Shown here: piece after piece, positions 10,296 through 23,394 of the stretch
How the letters are laid out: each line of letters opens with the position of its first letter
Numbering within the stretch: the stretch's first letter is position 1
Source of the DNA: Rhytidiadelphus loreus
Taxonomy: Eukaryota > Streptophyta > Bryopsida > Hypnales > Hylocomiaceae
Length of the DNA stretch: 64,000 bases
Assembly: GCA_947034895.1 (NCBI GenBank)
Contig: OX344764.1
Coordinates: forward strand, 39,744,935 to 39,808,934
Direction of reading: 5' to 3'
Made by a program: the position numbers and the translations under genes
The notes under the pieces: model-generated
Seen by the model: the letters and a program-made list of their open reading frames with translations, nothing else
Database searches by the model: none
Told to the model about the DNA's origin: nothing

Positions 10296-13200
10296 TCATT
10301 GTGAAATTTGAGTTCAAAAACAAATCCAATACATTATTTCTAAGGAATTTGCTAAGATTGATCACAAAACAAAAAGCTTTATAACTTTTACATTACTTAT
10401 CTAAATCATGGAACAAATCAAATCTTTTCACATAGACAAAAATATAATCTATAAGATTATATATTTTTGTTTTTATTTTGCTACCCACCTTCACCTATTT
10501 GGAACTAATTGTGGCATAAATTTTACTCCTAGGCACCAATTGAAATAAAAAGAATACTCCCGTAAACCTAATCAATTTTCCTATCGTGAAAGAACAATTC
10601 AAAAAATCTTGCCAAAAATTGTGATCATTGGAAACTTGCTCAAACCTTTAAGAGTCTTCCAAGGGGACTTTTGGGACTTTAGATTGTTATATCAAGACCA
10701 AAATTTCATTAATTTGGTGATTTTGTTCTTACAAATACAATAGATTTTCTAAAAATATTTCATGTCCAGTTATGCCCCTCCATCTTGTGAACAAAGTAAG
10801 ATGACTATACTATGCATTTGTCCAATTGTTTTAAAATTCTAATGTTTCTATGATAGATATATATTATTTTGTAAAAAATTTACAATGCATATCAAATTTT
10901 ATGACATTCTCTATTAAAAAAATATGATCAAAGGCTATCAACTTCATATTGTAATAAAATACTCCTTTATAGGAGTTTTTCAAAAATTTAAACTAAGTAG
11001 GAACTTGACTTAGGTACTTTTGTTTTGTTAGTTTTGTTAAATAAGGAGAAAAAACATTTTGAGTGTCAAAATGAATATTTAAGAACTAAAAACCAGAATT
11101 TTACATTAAATTACTCTACATGAGCATTCCATTTTTTTGTAATATCATCCCATATAAAATCAAAGTAATCGATATGATTACTAGCCATAGATAAAATGCA
11201 CTTTTTGAGACTTTTGCTTTGCTATTTGCGGACCTCCATTCTAATGAATCAAAGGATTGTAAATGTTTTAATTTAACATATTAAAGCCTCAAATTATCAA
11301 ATTCTCTCAATATTGAACAATTGTTATCTTCTTAATGTAGGGTTAAGGATAATGAGTCTCTAAAATGAGACAATTTGGAATATGGCCTTAGTCTAGAACT
11401 TAAGTCAATAATGTCAATGTACCATTAGTAAAATTTATAATTTAAAAAAAAAAAAAATCATTTGAATCTTGTTAAGGTTATTTTCATTTATCAAAATTAC
11501 ATTTTTTGTTTGCACCTACGTCGTAGGGGCTAACACTTAGATGACTCAAAAGCCCATTTATGGTCATTTTATTACATTTTGTTTGATACTACCATATTGT
11601 ATGTTATCTACATTTTTGTATTTAATTATAACTTTAAATTATGAAATATAGGCATATAGTGTCTATAAAAGCAAAATCTTTTTTAATAAATATCTTATAT
11701 AGTGGTTAGTTTTGACAAAAAATATTTGAAATGAGGGCATCAATTTTTTTAGAAATTATTGTATAAATTATAGTTGTTGAAAATGCAATAATTTTTTAAC
11801 TTATTGTGCCTAAAATTTTGAACAAGTTACAGTCATTTGAAAGTAGAAAAAGAGTGAATGCAAAAGTTTGAATGTTTCTGTTGATTTCAAGTCAATTGTA
11901 ATTACATAATCCTTGAGTGCCTAAGCCTTTCCAAGTGTGTTTTTTCTTTGGAAAAAGAATATGGGCATATAGATATCTCCAATGAAGCAAATTGTTTTTT
12001 TCAAAATCTAACCATATAGATGTTTAGAGAGCTTGCATATTAATGTACAAACCCATTTTGAGTGTAAAGTTGCATAGGAGTTGTGAGATTATAACAAGAG
12101 AAATGCGTGTATGCTATTTTAAACTATGCTACCCTTCTCTACAATGGTTGAGAAATTTGCATATAAGAGTTTTTGGAGATTGAAGGCCCGATTGGAGGTG
12201 ACATGAACAACTAAAAATTGTGTTAGTACACTAAAATGAACTTCTAAAAACCTTAAGTTCAAATGAAGAGCCATCAAACTCATTACACAATCCACCTTGC
12301 AATTGTTGAAATGCAATTTTTTTATAGTAGAAATCACAAATAACTCCAAATCAACACTTGGAAGTTTAAATTTCAATGGTGAAAATCATGAAAATAATTT
12401 ATTCTTTCAAGTGAGACCATTTTCAAAACAAATGGATAAGTACAATTTCTTAGATCTCAAATCAAGTGAAATTGTAGAATATTTTGCTTCTATCTATTTA
12501 CTTTGGGAAATGTCTTGATATGCTCAATAATAAACATTTTTGTCTCAATTTCTACTTCAATAGACTACTCCAACATGGCTTCTAAAATGCCATTCAAAAG
12601 TATCCTCCACACTTTCTAAATTTGTTGCCCCTGCCAAACAACAACAACCCCCACCCTCACAATTCAATGTGGGAAAAAATAAACAAAAGTACCCCCGCAA
12701 TACAACAATAAATCCCATATCGATTGCATCTCAAGTTGCAATCTAAAATTACAAATAGGGTTGGTTGGTTAGACTTGGTTTGGTTTGGTTTGGTTTGATT
12801 TGGTTTGGGTTTGGGTTTACATGAGGGTTTGGACTTGGGTTTGGAGTTTAAAAAAAATAATGTCCTAATACTAGTTGCCATGTGTACAACAAATACATAT
12901 AAGTCACAATTCCATTAATTAATTCAAGTAGGGCTTTTGGAACCTTTGAATCACTATGCATCCAAAAGACAGGTATATAAAGACAAGTACTAAAAGCCCT
13001 TATTAGAGTATCTTCAATGACTATAATTCTTTTAGCACAAATTCAAAGAGCTTCATAGTAAAATATTTGGGATTGATTGTGCGTTGACTACAACTTTCTT
13101 AAGCAATGGAAACTTAGAGAGGTTGTTTTCGATTGTTCACATGACTAAAAGGACTTTGTTCTCAATATCATTGTTTTTAGTTCCAAAGTTTGTCTAATAT

Positions 13201-14277
13201 TGAAAAAATAAATGATTGAATTTAAAATTTAAAATTTTGAAAGTACTAACAAGACTATCAAATTTAAACCCAAACTACTCCAGAATTTTATGATATTAAA
13301 GAAGTTTGAATGAATTTCTTCACTAAAATAAAAGACTATGAGTGTCACTTTCTTAAAAATATTAGTTGAAATGAGCCTTAAGTTTGTAAAATGAAATGAA
13401 CTATTCCATGCACTTAATATTTAAAATATATAAGTTTGTTTGCTTTTTCATTTATTATATTATATATATAATATAATAAATAAAGTCATCCTTAGGTTGT
13501 GACTTTTGAACATGCAATAAAGAAAAAATATTAATCCCATATCTAATTATAGAAAATACTACTAATTATAATTTAATTAGGAATTCATTTGAAAAATTAA
13601 TAGATATACTCAATTAAATTCTTATTTCAAATAAAAGTGTTGCAATTTTTGTTTTAATTAGAAAATGTGGATTAAAATTATTTTAAGGTTGGATAGAAAG
13701 TGCAAAGATTTTAAAGAAAGTACAAGTACTTATCTTTTGCACTATGTTTATCTTCCAAATCCAAATAATAATTATAGATTTCATTAGAAGATGATGAACA
13801 ATATTTTTTAATTAATTATATAGTAAAATTTTATAACTTTTGAAAATTATATTTTTTATAATTTTGGTATATGGATTCTTTACAAGTGAATCAACTTCAA
13901 TGCAATCATTACACCATTTACGAATTACAACTGAGATTCTGAAGTAATTTATATAAGTGATTTTTGTACTACAACAGTTAAGTAATTAATACAAAAGGAT
14001 GATGTTACAACAAAATGGAAAGGTTAATTGAATATTTTGGAAGTATAATAAAAATTTCAAATCATGTTGATTAAATTAAAAAAAGAATACAAATGATTTT
14101 GATTCATTGATGGAATGAATCCAATTAATTTTCAATGCAATTTATAATTCCTATGCTAGTAAATAAAATTAAAAAATTTAAGAAAAACTAAAAACTAAAA
14201 TAACTATCCTAATAAAATGTTTTTGGCAATTCTAACTTTTACCTATATTAATTTTGAATAAAAGTACTTTTCCTTGT
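10296..14277. other. AT-rich intergenic desert
   Basis: About 4 kb without a supportable gene. Small structures include a GGTTT-rich low-complexity run on the + strand near 12770-12850 and an AT-only palindrome near 13450-13490. The last few hundred bases form the 3' flank of the calnexin gene. Confidence 0.5.
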
Positions 14278-17200
14278 TTATTGTATACTAGTCTTTTCAA
14301 ACTTTTCATCTGTCTTACTTTCATTGTAAAAATCCAATCCTAAATCTTTGTCATTTATAGTTTTTTTATTAATTTTATTTGGTATTTTATGAACTATAGA
14401 ATCACCACACAATGGATTTTTCTTTTTTCTTTCATAGACTTCCTCCTTTTTCTTCATGAAAATACAAAAATGAAATAAATATCAATTTTTGTCTATTGAA
14501 TTACAGTATAAATTTTGTGATTTCTTAAATGCAATATTTGATGTTGATTTGAATATTTGATTAAAGAAAAAATAACTCCTATATATTCTATAGAAGATAC
14601 TTTACATTGCAAAATAAAAATAATAAAGTTTTAGAATTAACTAACCATGAATTTTGAAAAATCTCTTTTTGTATATTTTAGACTGTGAATTGATATAAAA
14701 AATATTGGAATTGTTCCAAAAATTCCTATTATAAGTAAAAAGTTCTCTTCAATTTTTTTCACTGCAAGCTGATATACAAAGAATGCTTTAATAAAATTAT
14801 GAATGAAGAAATACCTTTATTTATTTATCATGATAAAATTTATTTTTGATGAATTATAAAAATACATTACATTTAAATCAAAGACACTTACAACAATTTG
14901 ATATTTATATTGCTCTAAAAATGGAATGTGGTTTGTAAACCAATCAATTGTTCCATAAATTCCTTCAAAAAACTTCTCCTATTGCATCAAATGAATTAAG
15001 ATATTTGTATTTAAAAATTCAATTATAATATTAATATAATTATTTTCTTACTTTCTAAATAAAATGATATATAATAAGCACTTTTATATATTCATATCAA
15101 AATTTCAAGTATAAATAAAAACACAAAGATTTTCTTTGTATAGAATTTAATACTCCGTACTATTTTTTATAGAATAGTAGAATATGAATAAGACACATTT
15201 TGAACCTTGATTAAAAATGGATTTTTAAGGATCTTTATCCAAGAGAGTTTTTCAATTTCACCATCTTCAATTTTTTTTTCAACTTTTATTTTTTTACTCC
15301 AAGTTTGATTTCTTATTTCAGAAGCAAAACTTTCATTGTTTGTGATTAAAATGTTGTCAAAAATAATACCATTATCCATGGTCCATACTTCAATGCCAAC
15401 TCTTCCTATTTTTTCAAATTGAGGTCTTTCAATATGATAATAGTTTGGATTTGGTATTTGTTTTGCTTCCCATATGCCATTATAATTTGGATTGTCAATC
15501 AAGGGGGCACTCCATTTTCCTTTGTAGAGAGGATTGTTTTTCATTGGAGGTTTCCAAGGTCCACATCCCGGAACATTTTCGCATTTTGGATTTTCAATTT
15601 TTTCTTTTTCCCATTCCCCATCTTCTTCATCATTCCAATCCAAAGGTTTTTTAGAATCTAGGTCGTCTATTTCTTCTGGTTCATCTTCTAACCATCCCTA
15701 CAGTAGTGATTATATATATCATTATTTAGTTAACCTTATTGTAACCTTATTTAGTGCATTTAATGCACAACTTATGGAAATTTCTTCTAATTGTGAATTT
15801 TTACTAAATAAAATGATAGATGGAAAATATATCAAAGGCATTTTAGTAAAATTATACTTCATATTATTTGAAAGTAAAAACTACATTTAAATGAGATTTT
15901 GAAGTTAGTTTTTTTTATTGAAGTCAAGTGCGATGATATGCACAAATTATAAAACACATAATGGATATATAATTTCTTATGAATTTGAGGACAATCAAGA
16001 ATAAGTTTTGGATGACATTTCATCCTTCCAAAATTCAATAATGTGATTTTCTTAGCTATATATAATTAATACAAAACCATAAATTTATTTTTGGATCTTC
16101 ATATAATTGGCTGAAATGTAATACAAAACATCAAGAATTTATATTATTATCCAATAAAAAAATATAAAAACAAAAAAACTATATGTGCTCCTCCCAAACC
16201 ATTATTCATATAAACATTTATATAAACTACCTTCAAAACATTGGTTTTAGTTTATTTCAATTCATAATATATTAATACTCAATTTTGTGTCAATATGAGT
16301 TTTGTTTCATTTTTGATGAATGTCAAACTAGAAAACATGAATATTTGATAAATGTTCAATCTAAATCATTAAATCTTACTTGAAGATAGGAATGTTATAG
16401 TATAGGAGTTCACTTTGGGTAAACTCTTGGAAACCACATAGGTACAAAGGTACATTAGATGGTTTTTGAGGCCTCCGGGAGATTGCGGGTTCTATTGCTG
16501 TGAGAACGTAGGGAACGTGACTGCTGGCTTGACACCTCAACGGTCCGACGTGGCCGAGAGGCTGCCAGCACATTTCTGGAAAAAAAATTTGCAACTTCTT
16601 TTTACATTTGAAGATTTTTTTTTTTTTTAATTTTTTAATTTTTTTTTTGGGTCAGCTGGCTGTCTTTCAACTGCGGGGGAAACAGTGAAGGGGAACAATC
16701 CTCAAACGGTCTCTTAGAGGCTTGAAATAACATGTTAAAATATTTATTATAGATCATTTAGAGAATATTTCTCAGGAATTCTCTAAAATGTTTTAAATTT
16801 GTAAAATATTCTTGTAATATCAATACCATTTCAATCCCTTTCTAAAAAGACCTTTATTTTGCAATATGCTATTTATTTAATAGTAAATGTTTTTTTCCAA
16901 ACGTCATGTAAGTAGTAATTGATTACATTCATCACTATTAAGTTAAAATTGTAAGATTTTGAAAAAATATCAACTATAATACATCTAAGATTTTATTCAA
17001 TATCCTTAGGCACTTCAAACTGAAAGTCACATATATATTGTATGTCTATTCCCTATCTAATTTTATCATAAGCTTAATATTTATTCATTTCAATTACAAT
17101 AAAAAAAACATGTATTCAAACATATTACTATTTTGATTTTATTAACCCTTAAAGGACGCTGCCTCCCATGACCAAGGTAGTCACCAAAAATGCTTTAATT

Positions 17201-19326
17201 ATTGAACCAACAAGTGCATTTTTTGTTTCTACAATGAACAATGAAGCCATTCATTGACTACTTTTTAGCCTCAACGTCCTTCAAGGGTTAAAGTTGTGCA
17301 AAAATTGAATATTTGTTTTTATTTATTATCACCTTAGGTCCTTTGTGACCATGATAGTCACCAAAACTGCTCTGATTATTGAACCAATAGGTGCATTCTA
17401 TGTTTCTACAATGAACAATGCATTATATGTTTTTTAGCCTCTCTAAAGGGTTGTGAGTTCCCAAACCTTGGAAAACTCCGCCGCAGTAGTCTGCTGACAT
17501 AGTATGGCGACTGCCACGTCAAATAATAATAAGAAAAAAAAAAATTTTAATTTAAAAGAAAAAAATTTTAACATATTTTTTATTTGAATTTGAAATTTTT
17601 AATAATTTTTTATTTCCAGCAACGCGAACAGTCTGAAACGGCCTTTTAGGTAGGCCAAAAAACATGTAATGAAGTCATCCATCAATCACTTTTTGGCCTC
17701 AATGTCCTTCAAGGGTTGAAAAGTTGTACAAAAATTTAATATGTGTTTCTATATAGTATCACCTTAGGTTTCTTTGCATCACGGTTGGCAATTTGGCGAG
17801 GTTCGTCTTCATTCCAATCTTTGGGCTTTATGGCATTTGGATCTGGAATTTTTGGTTGCTCATCCCAAGTTGTTGGCTTTTTATCACTCGGATCCGCAAT
17901 CATGAGAGAAGGAATGAGCGAGGGTTCAAAGTCATTTTTGGTAAAATTGCAAATTTTAGCAAGCTCTCCATCCACAAAAACCTTAACTATATTGGAATTT
18001 GGATATATTGTAGCTGTATATACATGTGTAAATCTATCAACTTCAACCAACGCGGGGTGCTTCATATGATGTTCCACAAACTCTCCACTAATAGGATTTT
18101 TATGTCGAAATATGAAATGGACTTTATTTGTTGGACCACATTTATCAGCACCAAACATTATAGAATAAGGAGTTTCATTGTCAATGTCATTGCTCTCATT
18201 TTCATCATCCTAAAAGAGAGAAAACCATAATAACACTATTATGGGCAATTTAAACTACATATTGAAATGACACAATAAATTACAATAAGTGTAATTATGT
18301 AGAATATTGTAGTGTATATTCATTGTGTATATAAAGAGTTCAAAAGCAATCACACCTTAGGAAGAATAAATTTTAAATACGCACCGCTACAATCGATTCC
18401 CTCTTGAAATCGAACATCATATTGTAAGGTTAAAGGTTCTTCATTGGGGTTCACTAAATGAGGCAAATTATATGAAATTCCATATTTTTTTGCTTTTTCA
18501 CTAACAACTAATCCAAAATCATCATGCCCTTCACTTTTTTCATACCTCCATTTTCCTACAAATATACAATTTTAATATATTTAATTATAAATTTATTGTC
18601 AATATGCAATAAGGTTGTTATTACAAAATTTTCAAATAGAGTATTATTTCTTTTTTTATAGAATTACCTTTGTAATGACTTGCTTTTGTGACAAACCATC
18701 GCCCTTTCCAATTTGAATTAAAAGCTTCATAAAATGTCTGAATATCAAATACACATTTAAAAATTGTGGTTTTTTGTAATTTATTATTGAATTTATAATG
18801 AATATAATAAAATCATAAAATACAATTTTTAATTGAATCTTATAGTTTTTAAAATAATTTTATATTATATTGAAATAATAACACCAATTATACATTAACT
18901 ATTTCATATGGAAACTATATAGTTGGATGTGATATTCTATAATCAAATGAATTCAAAATATTTAAAACCCAAATATAAAATATTTCTAAGAACATAATAA
19001 TAAAATGTACAAAATAGATGTCAACTAGTCTCAATTTGCATTCAACAATAATTATATAAAATTGTTTCTACAAAGCAATGTGAGAATTTTTGAGAAGTCA
19101 TTTTATTTCTTAATTTCTTAATTTTTGTCCAAAATTTCAAACAATTTCATAAATCCAATTTGACATGTTAATTATAATAAAAACAAATCAATTTTTAAAT
19201 AAGTTGAAGTCTATATAGTTTGAGGTACAATACAATATCTTGTGGTCTTGAGGCAATTGCTAATGCAATTGAAACTTGTACAATTATGAGCCCTATGATC
19301 CATGCTATTAAAGTCAACCTTGCCAT
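14278..19326 (-). CDS. CNX: Calnexin, ER membrane lectin chaperone, 8 exons
   Basis: Coding exons in transcription order: 19326-19234, 18737-18668, 18555-18356, 18209-17763, 15697-15206, 14978-14892, 14768-14646, 14451-14278. All have GT/AG borders and join in frame to give 561 aa. Residues 1-24 are a signal peptide (MARLTLIAWIIGLIIVQVSI). The luminal lectin domain follows, with family landmarks WRYEKSEGHDD, VVSEKAKKYGI, the cysteine pair in IDCSGAYLKF and MFGADKCGPTNKVHFI, and SGEFVEHH. The P-domain (about residues 225-345) has the KP.xW and IPDPNAIKPKDW repeats, then GEW/GKW/GIW repeats such as GKWSAPLIDNP, followed by VGIEVWTMDNGIIFDN. One transmembrane helix (about 472-493) precedes a ~68-residue lysine-rich cytosolic tail. 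Known calnexins bind monoglucosylated N-glycoproteins in the ER. The start has a clean signal peptide; the last three exons are assigned by phase, hydropathy and splice signals and are less certain. The exons are strongly AT-biased, unlike other genes in the window, and the sequence is divergent, yet no stop or frameshift is seen. Calreticulin is excluded by the membrane anchor. Confidence 0.88.
16452..16737. mobile_element. MITE of CATTAGATG/GGCCTC type in calnexin intron 4
   Basis: The left end is CATTAGATGGTTTTTGAGGC; the right end is the complement of AACATGTTATTTCAAGCCTC. The GC-rich interior contains 'ccgacgtggccgagag', the same core seen near 56735. It lies within the 2.07-kb intron and is non-coding. 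Confidence 0.6.
17145..17765. repeat. Tandem duplication spanning the calnexin exon 4 donor site
   Basis: Unit 1 (about 17145-17335) and unit 2 (about 17337-17765, enlarged by a MITE) share 'gatagtcaccaaaa(c)tgct', 'attgaaccaa.(a)gtgcatt', 'tttctacaatgaacaatg', 'tgtccttcaagggtt' and the exon-intron border block 'atcaccttagg'. On the coding strand the block reads CCTAAG|GTGATA. An extra copy of exon 4's 3' end with its splice donor therefore sits ~420 bp inside the intron. Confidence 0.75.
17421..17671. mobile_element. MITE with CATTA(T/C)ATG ends, defined by an empty site
   Basis: The ends are CATTATATGTTTTTTAGCC and the complement of CATTACATGTTTTTTGGCC. The duplicated neighbour at 17145-17335 lacks this block: it reads 'gaacaatgaagcc' where this copy reads 'gaacaatg[element]aagtc'. 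This proves an insertion of 251 bp. AATG or ATG on both sides is the likely target duplication. The interior has 'gactgccacgtcaaa' and an A/T-rich centre; no coding. Confidence 0.85.
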
Positions 19327-22300
19327 AGCTACAATAGAAAATCAATTCATTACAATGCCATTGTTATAGGCAATAATATTACATGGGTAGATATTTGTTG
19401 AATTTTGATCTCGCAACAATCCTTGTTTTGAATATATTTTTGCAATGTACATTTCTTGATAGTTTATGTAGTGTCTTTACAGAAGTCAACTAAATTTTAA
19501 ATTGTGTTTTGTGAATTGTGAATATAGAAGACTGCAATTATCCAATGAAACAAAATAAACTTTTAATTTCAATTATAGTAGTTTTTAATAATTATTTTTA
19601 CAAATAGTCCTAATAAAAAATTTCTTCCAAAATATTCAATTTTTTAAATGTATATTTAAATAATATTTTTTTGATTAAAAAATTAATGAAGATTTTAACA
19701 ATGATAAAAGAATCTGTTAAAATTTAGGAATTTAAATATAAATTTATTTTATTTTATTTTAGATTGAAATAAATGAATAGAATATTATAAGTGGATTGAA
19801 AAATTAATAGTCTTCATTTTGATGAAGTAAAAATATAAAGGGAACATATGGAGAACATATGACGAATAGAACAAGTACAAGAGCATGCAACTATGCAAAA
19901 TGCTTTGTTAAATTTGTGTTATCTAGCACTTGACAATAGTGTTATTGTTTGCAATTTTGAAAAGATTATCATGTGAAAACATATTCTAATAGTTTTGTAA
20001 ACAACAAATATGTAATAGTTAAGTCTATTTCATATCAATTAATTCAAAAGTTAATAAAAGAATCTAAATATTGTATATTTAGATTATTAATTAATTAATT
20101 TAATATTCAAATTTAATAGTTTTAAATATAAAAACAATTTAGAAATTTAAAATATGTAACCTACAACTCTCTAGACTTTTTTATTTGCCAATTATAATTT
20201 TATAAATTTAGAAGCTTAGAAAATTAAAAATTTACAAAGTTAATAGATTTAAAAAAATTAAAAATTTAAATTAAAAAATTAAATTTTTTTATAATTTTAT
20301 AATTATAAGTTGATCATAATTGTAAGCAAAGAAAGAAATGGAATCCTAATGTAGTAACAACACTAATCTTTGGAGGTTTTCTTATGTAGGTGCAAGCCTA
20401 GCAAATGTATGTAGGTGTGCATGGGTTGTGATTGGCCCTAGAATTCAAGGGCCTACTCACTCCCAAAATAGGGGCACCTTTTGCATTGTACATCCGCAAC
20501 TACATTCTCTAATTCTTCTATCTATGTAAGACATGCTATTTTTTATAACATAATCTTGATTGAGATGATCCTTGGTATTACTTGGTCAAATATATAACAT
20601 TCAATTAAAACAACTATTATGATTTGAAATTTTAAGAAAATCATATTTAGAAATTTGAACAAGAATTTGAAGCATCAAACTTTGAAGCCTCAACAAATAA
20701 CTCTAACCCTTCTATCTATGCAAATGTGTAAAATTGGTTATTTTGTAGAGTTTTACGTTTAAAAGATAACCTTTCATATTTCTTTGTACAACTCACATCC
20801 GACCACTTTTTTCTTTGTCTTTAGGTTGCCAACTTTTATTGTGCCTTATAGCTAAGCCTAGTGGTAGACTATAAAAATTCTATTTATATACTTTCAAATT
20901 TATTCATTGTTTTGCCTTACATCACTATTTAAAAAAAATAGGAACACTCATTTCTATATTTTATTATATTTTTAAATTCTAGAAAAACTTGATTATTCAT
21001 TCAACTACTAATTATAGTTACAATACAATATTTTGTATTTATATGTTACTTCTATTTTCTTCTTTAAATTCAAAATAAGTTTTAAGATGTTCTTCAAAGG
21101 TGTAAATTATTTTCAAAAATCATAGTGAGTCTTAGTAAATTGGGAGAGCACTCAATAATCTACTTTATTAGATGGAGTCCAAAAATCTTCTTTTCAAATT
21201 ATGTTTTAGCATATGCTTTTACTTTTGTAACATTATACATCAACAATTTTTTCTTGAAGTCTTCATTTTATATTTATGGCGTCCAACACTTTTTCAAGAA
21301 AATTGGCATGCAACACTTTTTTTTTTACCAATTATGATTCAAAATTCAAAATTTATTTTATGCATTTGTAGGATTAATTAAAATAAATTCTACCTTTTTA
21401 TAAGACTAACTTGAAGTAAGTTTGCTCATTTCAAAATTTTAACTTAATTAAAGGAACAATTAATATGTAGTGTTTCTCATAAATTTTGAAAAATCCACTT
21501 AGCTTTGACTAATTAGTTGAATTGATAAAAAGGGACTTCAACTTAAAAATAAGGATAACATTCAAGAATTGACAACAAAATGGGCAACAACCTAAGCTTA
21601 TAAGCCCAATCTTCGAAGTCATAGAAAGAATGGAAATCTACATTGTTTACATGGATAGAACTCATAAAGGATTGGAGTTGTTTCTATGTGAAAAATGTAT
21701 GACAATTGTGTAATTTTAAGCTTTTGTTTTTAAATGCAAGTTGAACATTTCAAGTTACACTATGTTTCTTTAAAAATATGTGCAAATATTAAGGCATTAG
21801 TATCAATATTGATATTGAAATGTTACGTTTTTATATCCAAATACTTGAGTACATGTACCCAATCTCCTAGAATATTAATATAATGCATTCTTTGGTGTAT
21901 TGGAATGTGTTGCCAAAATCTACTTTGATTAGCCAACTAGAATATATTTAAAAATTTAAGGATAGAAACTTTGTTCAATTTTTAAGCAAAGTGTTTCAAT
22001 TAGAAGCATGATTGCCTTTTGGCACCTAATCTCTGAGATTGGATTGGTACAATTAAACAAGGCACAAATAGGGATATGTTGTTTTAAGGCATAAACAACA
22101 ATATTGACTGACAAAATAAAGAGCGACACTAGAACATATGGACATAGTAGCATGACAAATTCGAAGTGGTCTTTCATACATGGTTTGATGTGTGATCGAG
22201 GGCAAGAGTGAGGTGCAATGCTCTCCAAAGCTAGTCACTTGTGAATTGTAATCCTCATCCTATCATTTGATTCATTTTGTGTGTATCTTCTTTTGTTGAC

Positions 22301-23030
22301 CTATCCACATTCCACACTCCACACAATTATGGAGATTGAAAAACAATTGGGTAATTCATACACACTTATCCAATGAGACCAAACAAAAACAAAGTCTCTC
22401 ACAAGGTTCTCTAAATTCCAAGAGCTTTTAAAAAAAAGCTATAAAAAAGAGAAAAAACATATTTTTTGACCACCTATTTTGGATTTGGAAGTTGGGTTGA
22501 AGACCTTGCCATACATTTTTGAATGTCTGGCATTTAAGCACATATGGTAGATATACCTATTCCCAAACCTTTAAGAATTCTTCCCTCACATACTAGTGGT
22601 GCACATTTGTTTTCTAAAATGTACACTTATAGTCCATGAGGACAAAATTGGGTGCAAAATTGGGACTGCGTATCTCTACCATATATACTCAAATGAAAGG
22701 ACCTCACAAGTATACCTTACACAAGACCCACCCTAATTTTTCAATGATGTAATGATCACAATGAGGTAAAGATACTACGAAAATGACTAGGCTCTAAAAG
22801 TCCTGCATTTTTTTAAAAACTTGCCAATCTATGATACGAAAATAAAAAGTGAAGAAAATGCAAAGAGAAACATACCCTTACCCTAGTAAAGACTCTAAGG
22901 CCCCCAAATGGTCATGGATGACTTTCAAGGTTACTATAAAAACAAGTAGCTACACTACCATTGGCTCTATCCGTGTAGCATTGACACACTTTTCAAGTAA
23001 CGTACCTACTCAAACTTCATCACAAGAGTA
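19327..23030. other. AT-rich intergenic DNA upstream of calnexin
   Basis: The calnexin promoter must lie at the left end, but I can point to no unambiguous TATA box in such AT-rich sequence. A repeat related to 4855-4965 (inverted) sits at about 20390-20500. The short ORFs at 21125-21381 and 21956-22238 show no domain. No gene is supported. Confidence 0.45.
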
Positions 23031-23302
23031 AGGTGGGTACACCCTAAACCGCCACTTTTTGCTATTGAGACTACCTACGGTTATTAGACTGGACAGATTT
23101 TTACATTTTCTTGTTGGCAAGTGAAAGGAGGTTACAGCACACCAGAGAACGTGGCATTTGGATACTGTATGCAAAAGTTATTAAGGAACAAAGTTTGATT
23201 CTTAAAGCGTTTCTTCCACATAGGTACAGAGCTGATTTTGAAAATGTACACATAGTGAAGATGGTGCTTTAAGGTCAGTGGCACATATGGGTGTACCTAC
23301 CT
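23031..23302. mobile_element. MITE, AGGTGGGTACACCC ends, TA target
   Basis: The left end is AGGTGGGTACACCC and the right end is the complement of AGGTAGGTACACCC, with TA outside at 23029-23030 and 23303-23304. A longer, diverged relative in reverse orientation is at 53967-54336; both carry 'ttgttggcaagtgaaaggagg' internally. Non-coding. Confidence 0.8.
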
Positions 23303-23394
23303 TACCTTCTGTTGATGCAAAACCTCCTCCCCTAAAGTCTAAGAACAATAAAAAAAAATGCACCTATTGACCTATAAATCGGATCACTTGCTTG

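Noticed and set aside
12657..12881. Lys/Pro-rich minus-strand ORF
   Set aside because: Low-complexity GGTTT run read in one frame.
15419..15890. Plus-strand ORFs over calnexin exon 5
   Set aside because: They are antisense to a clearly recognisable P-domain exon.
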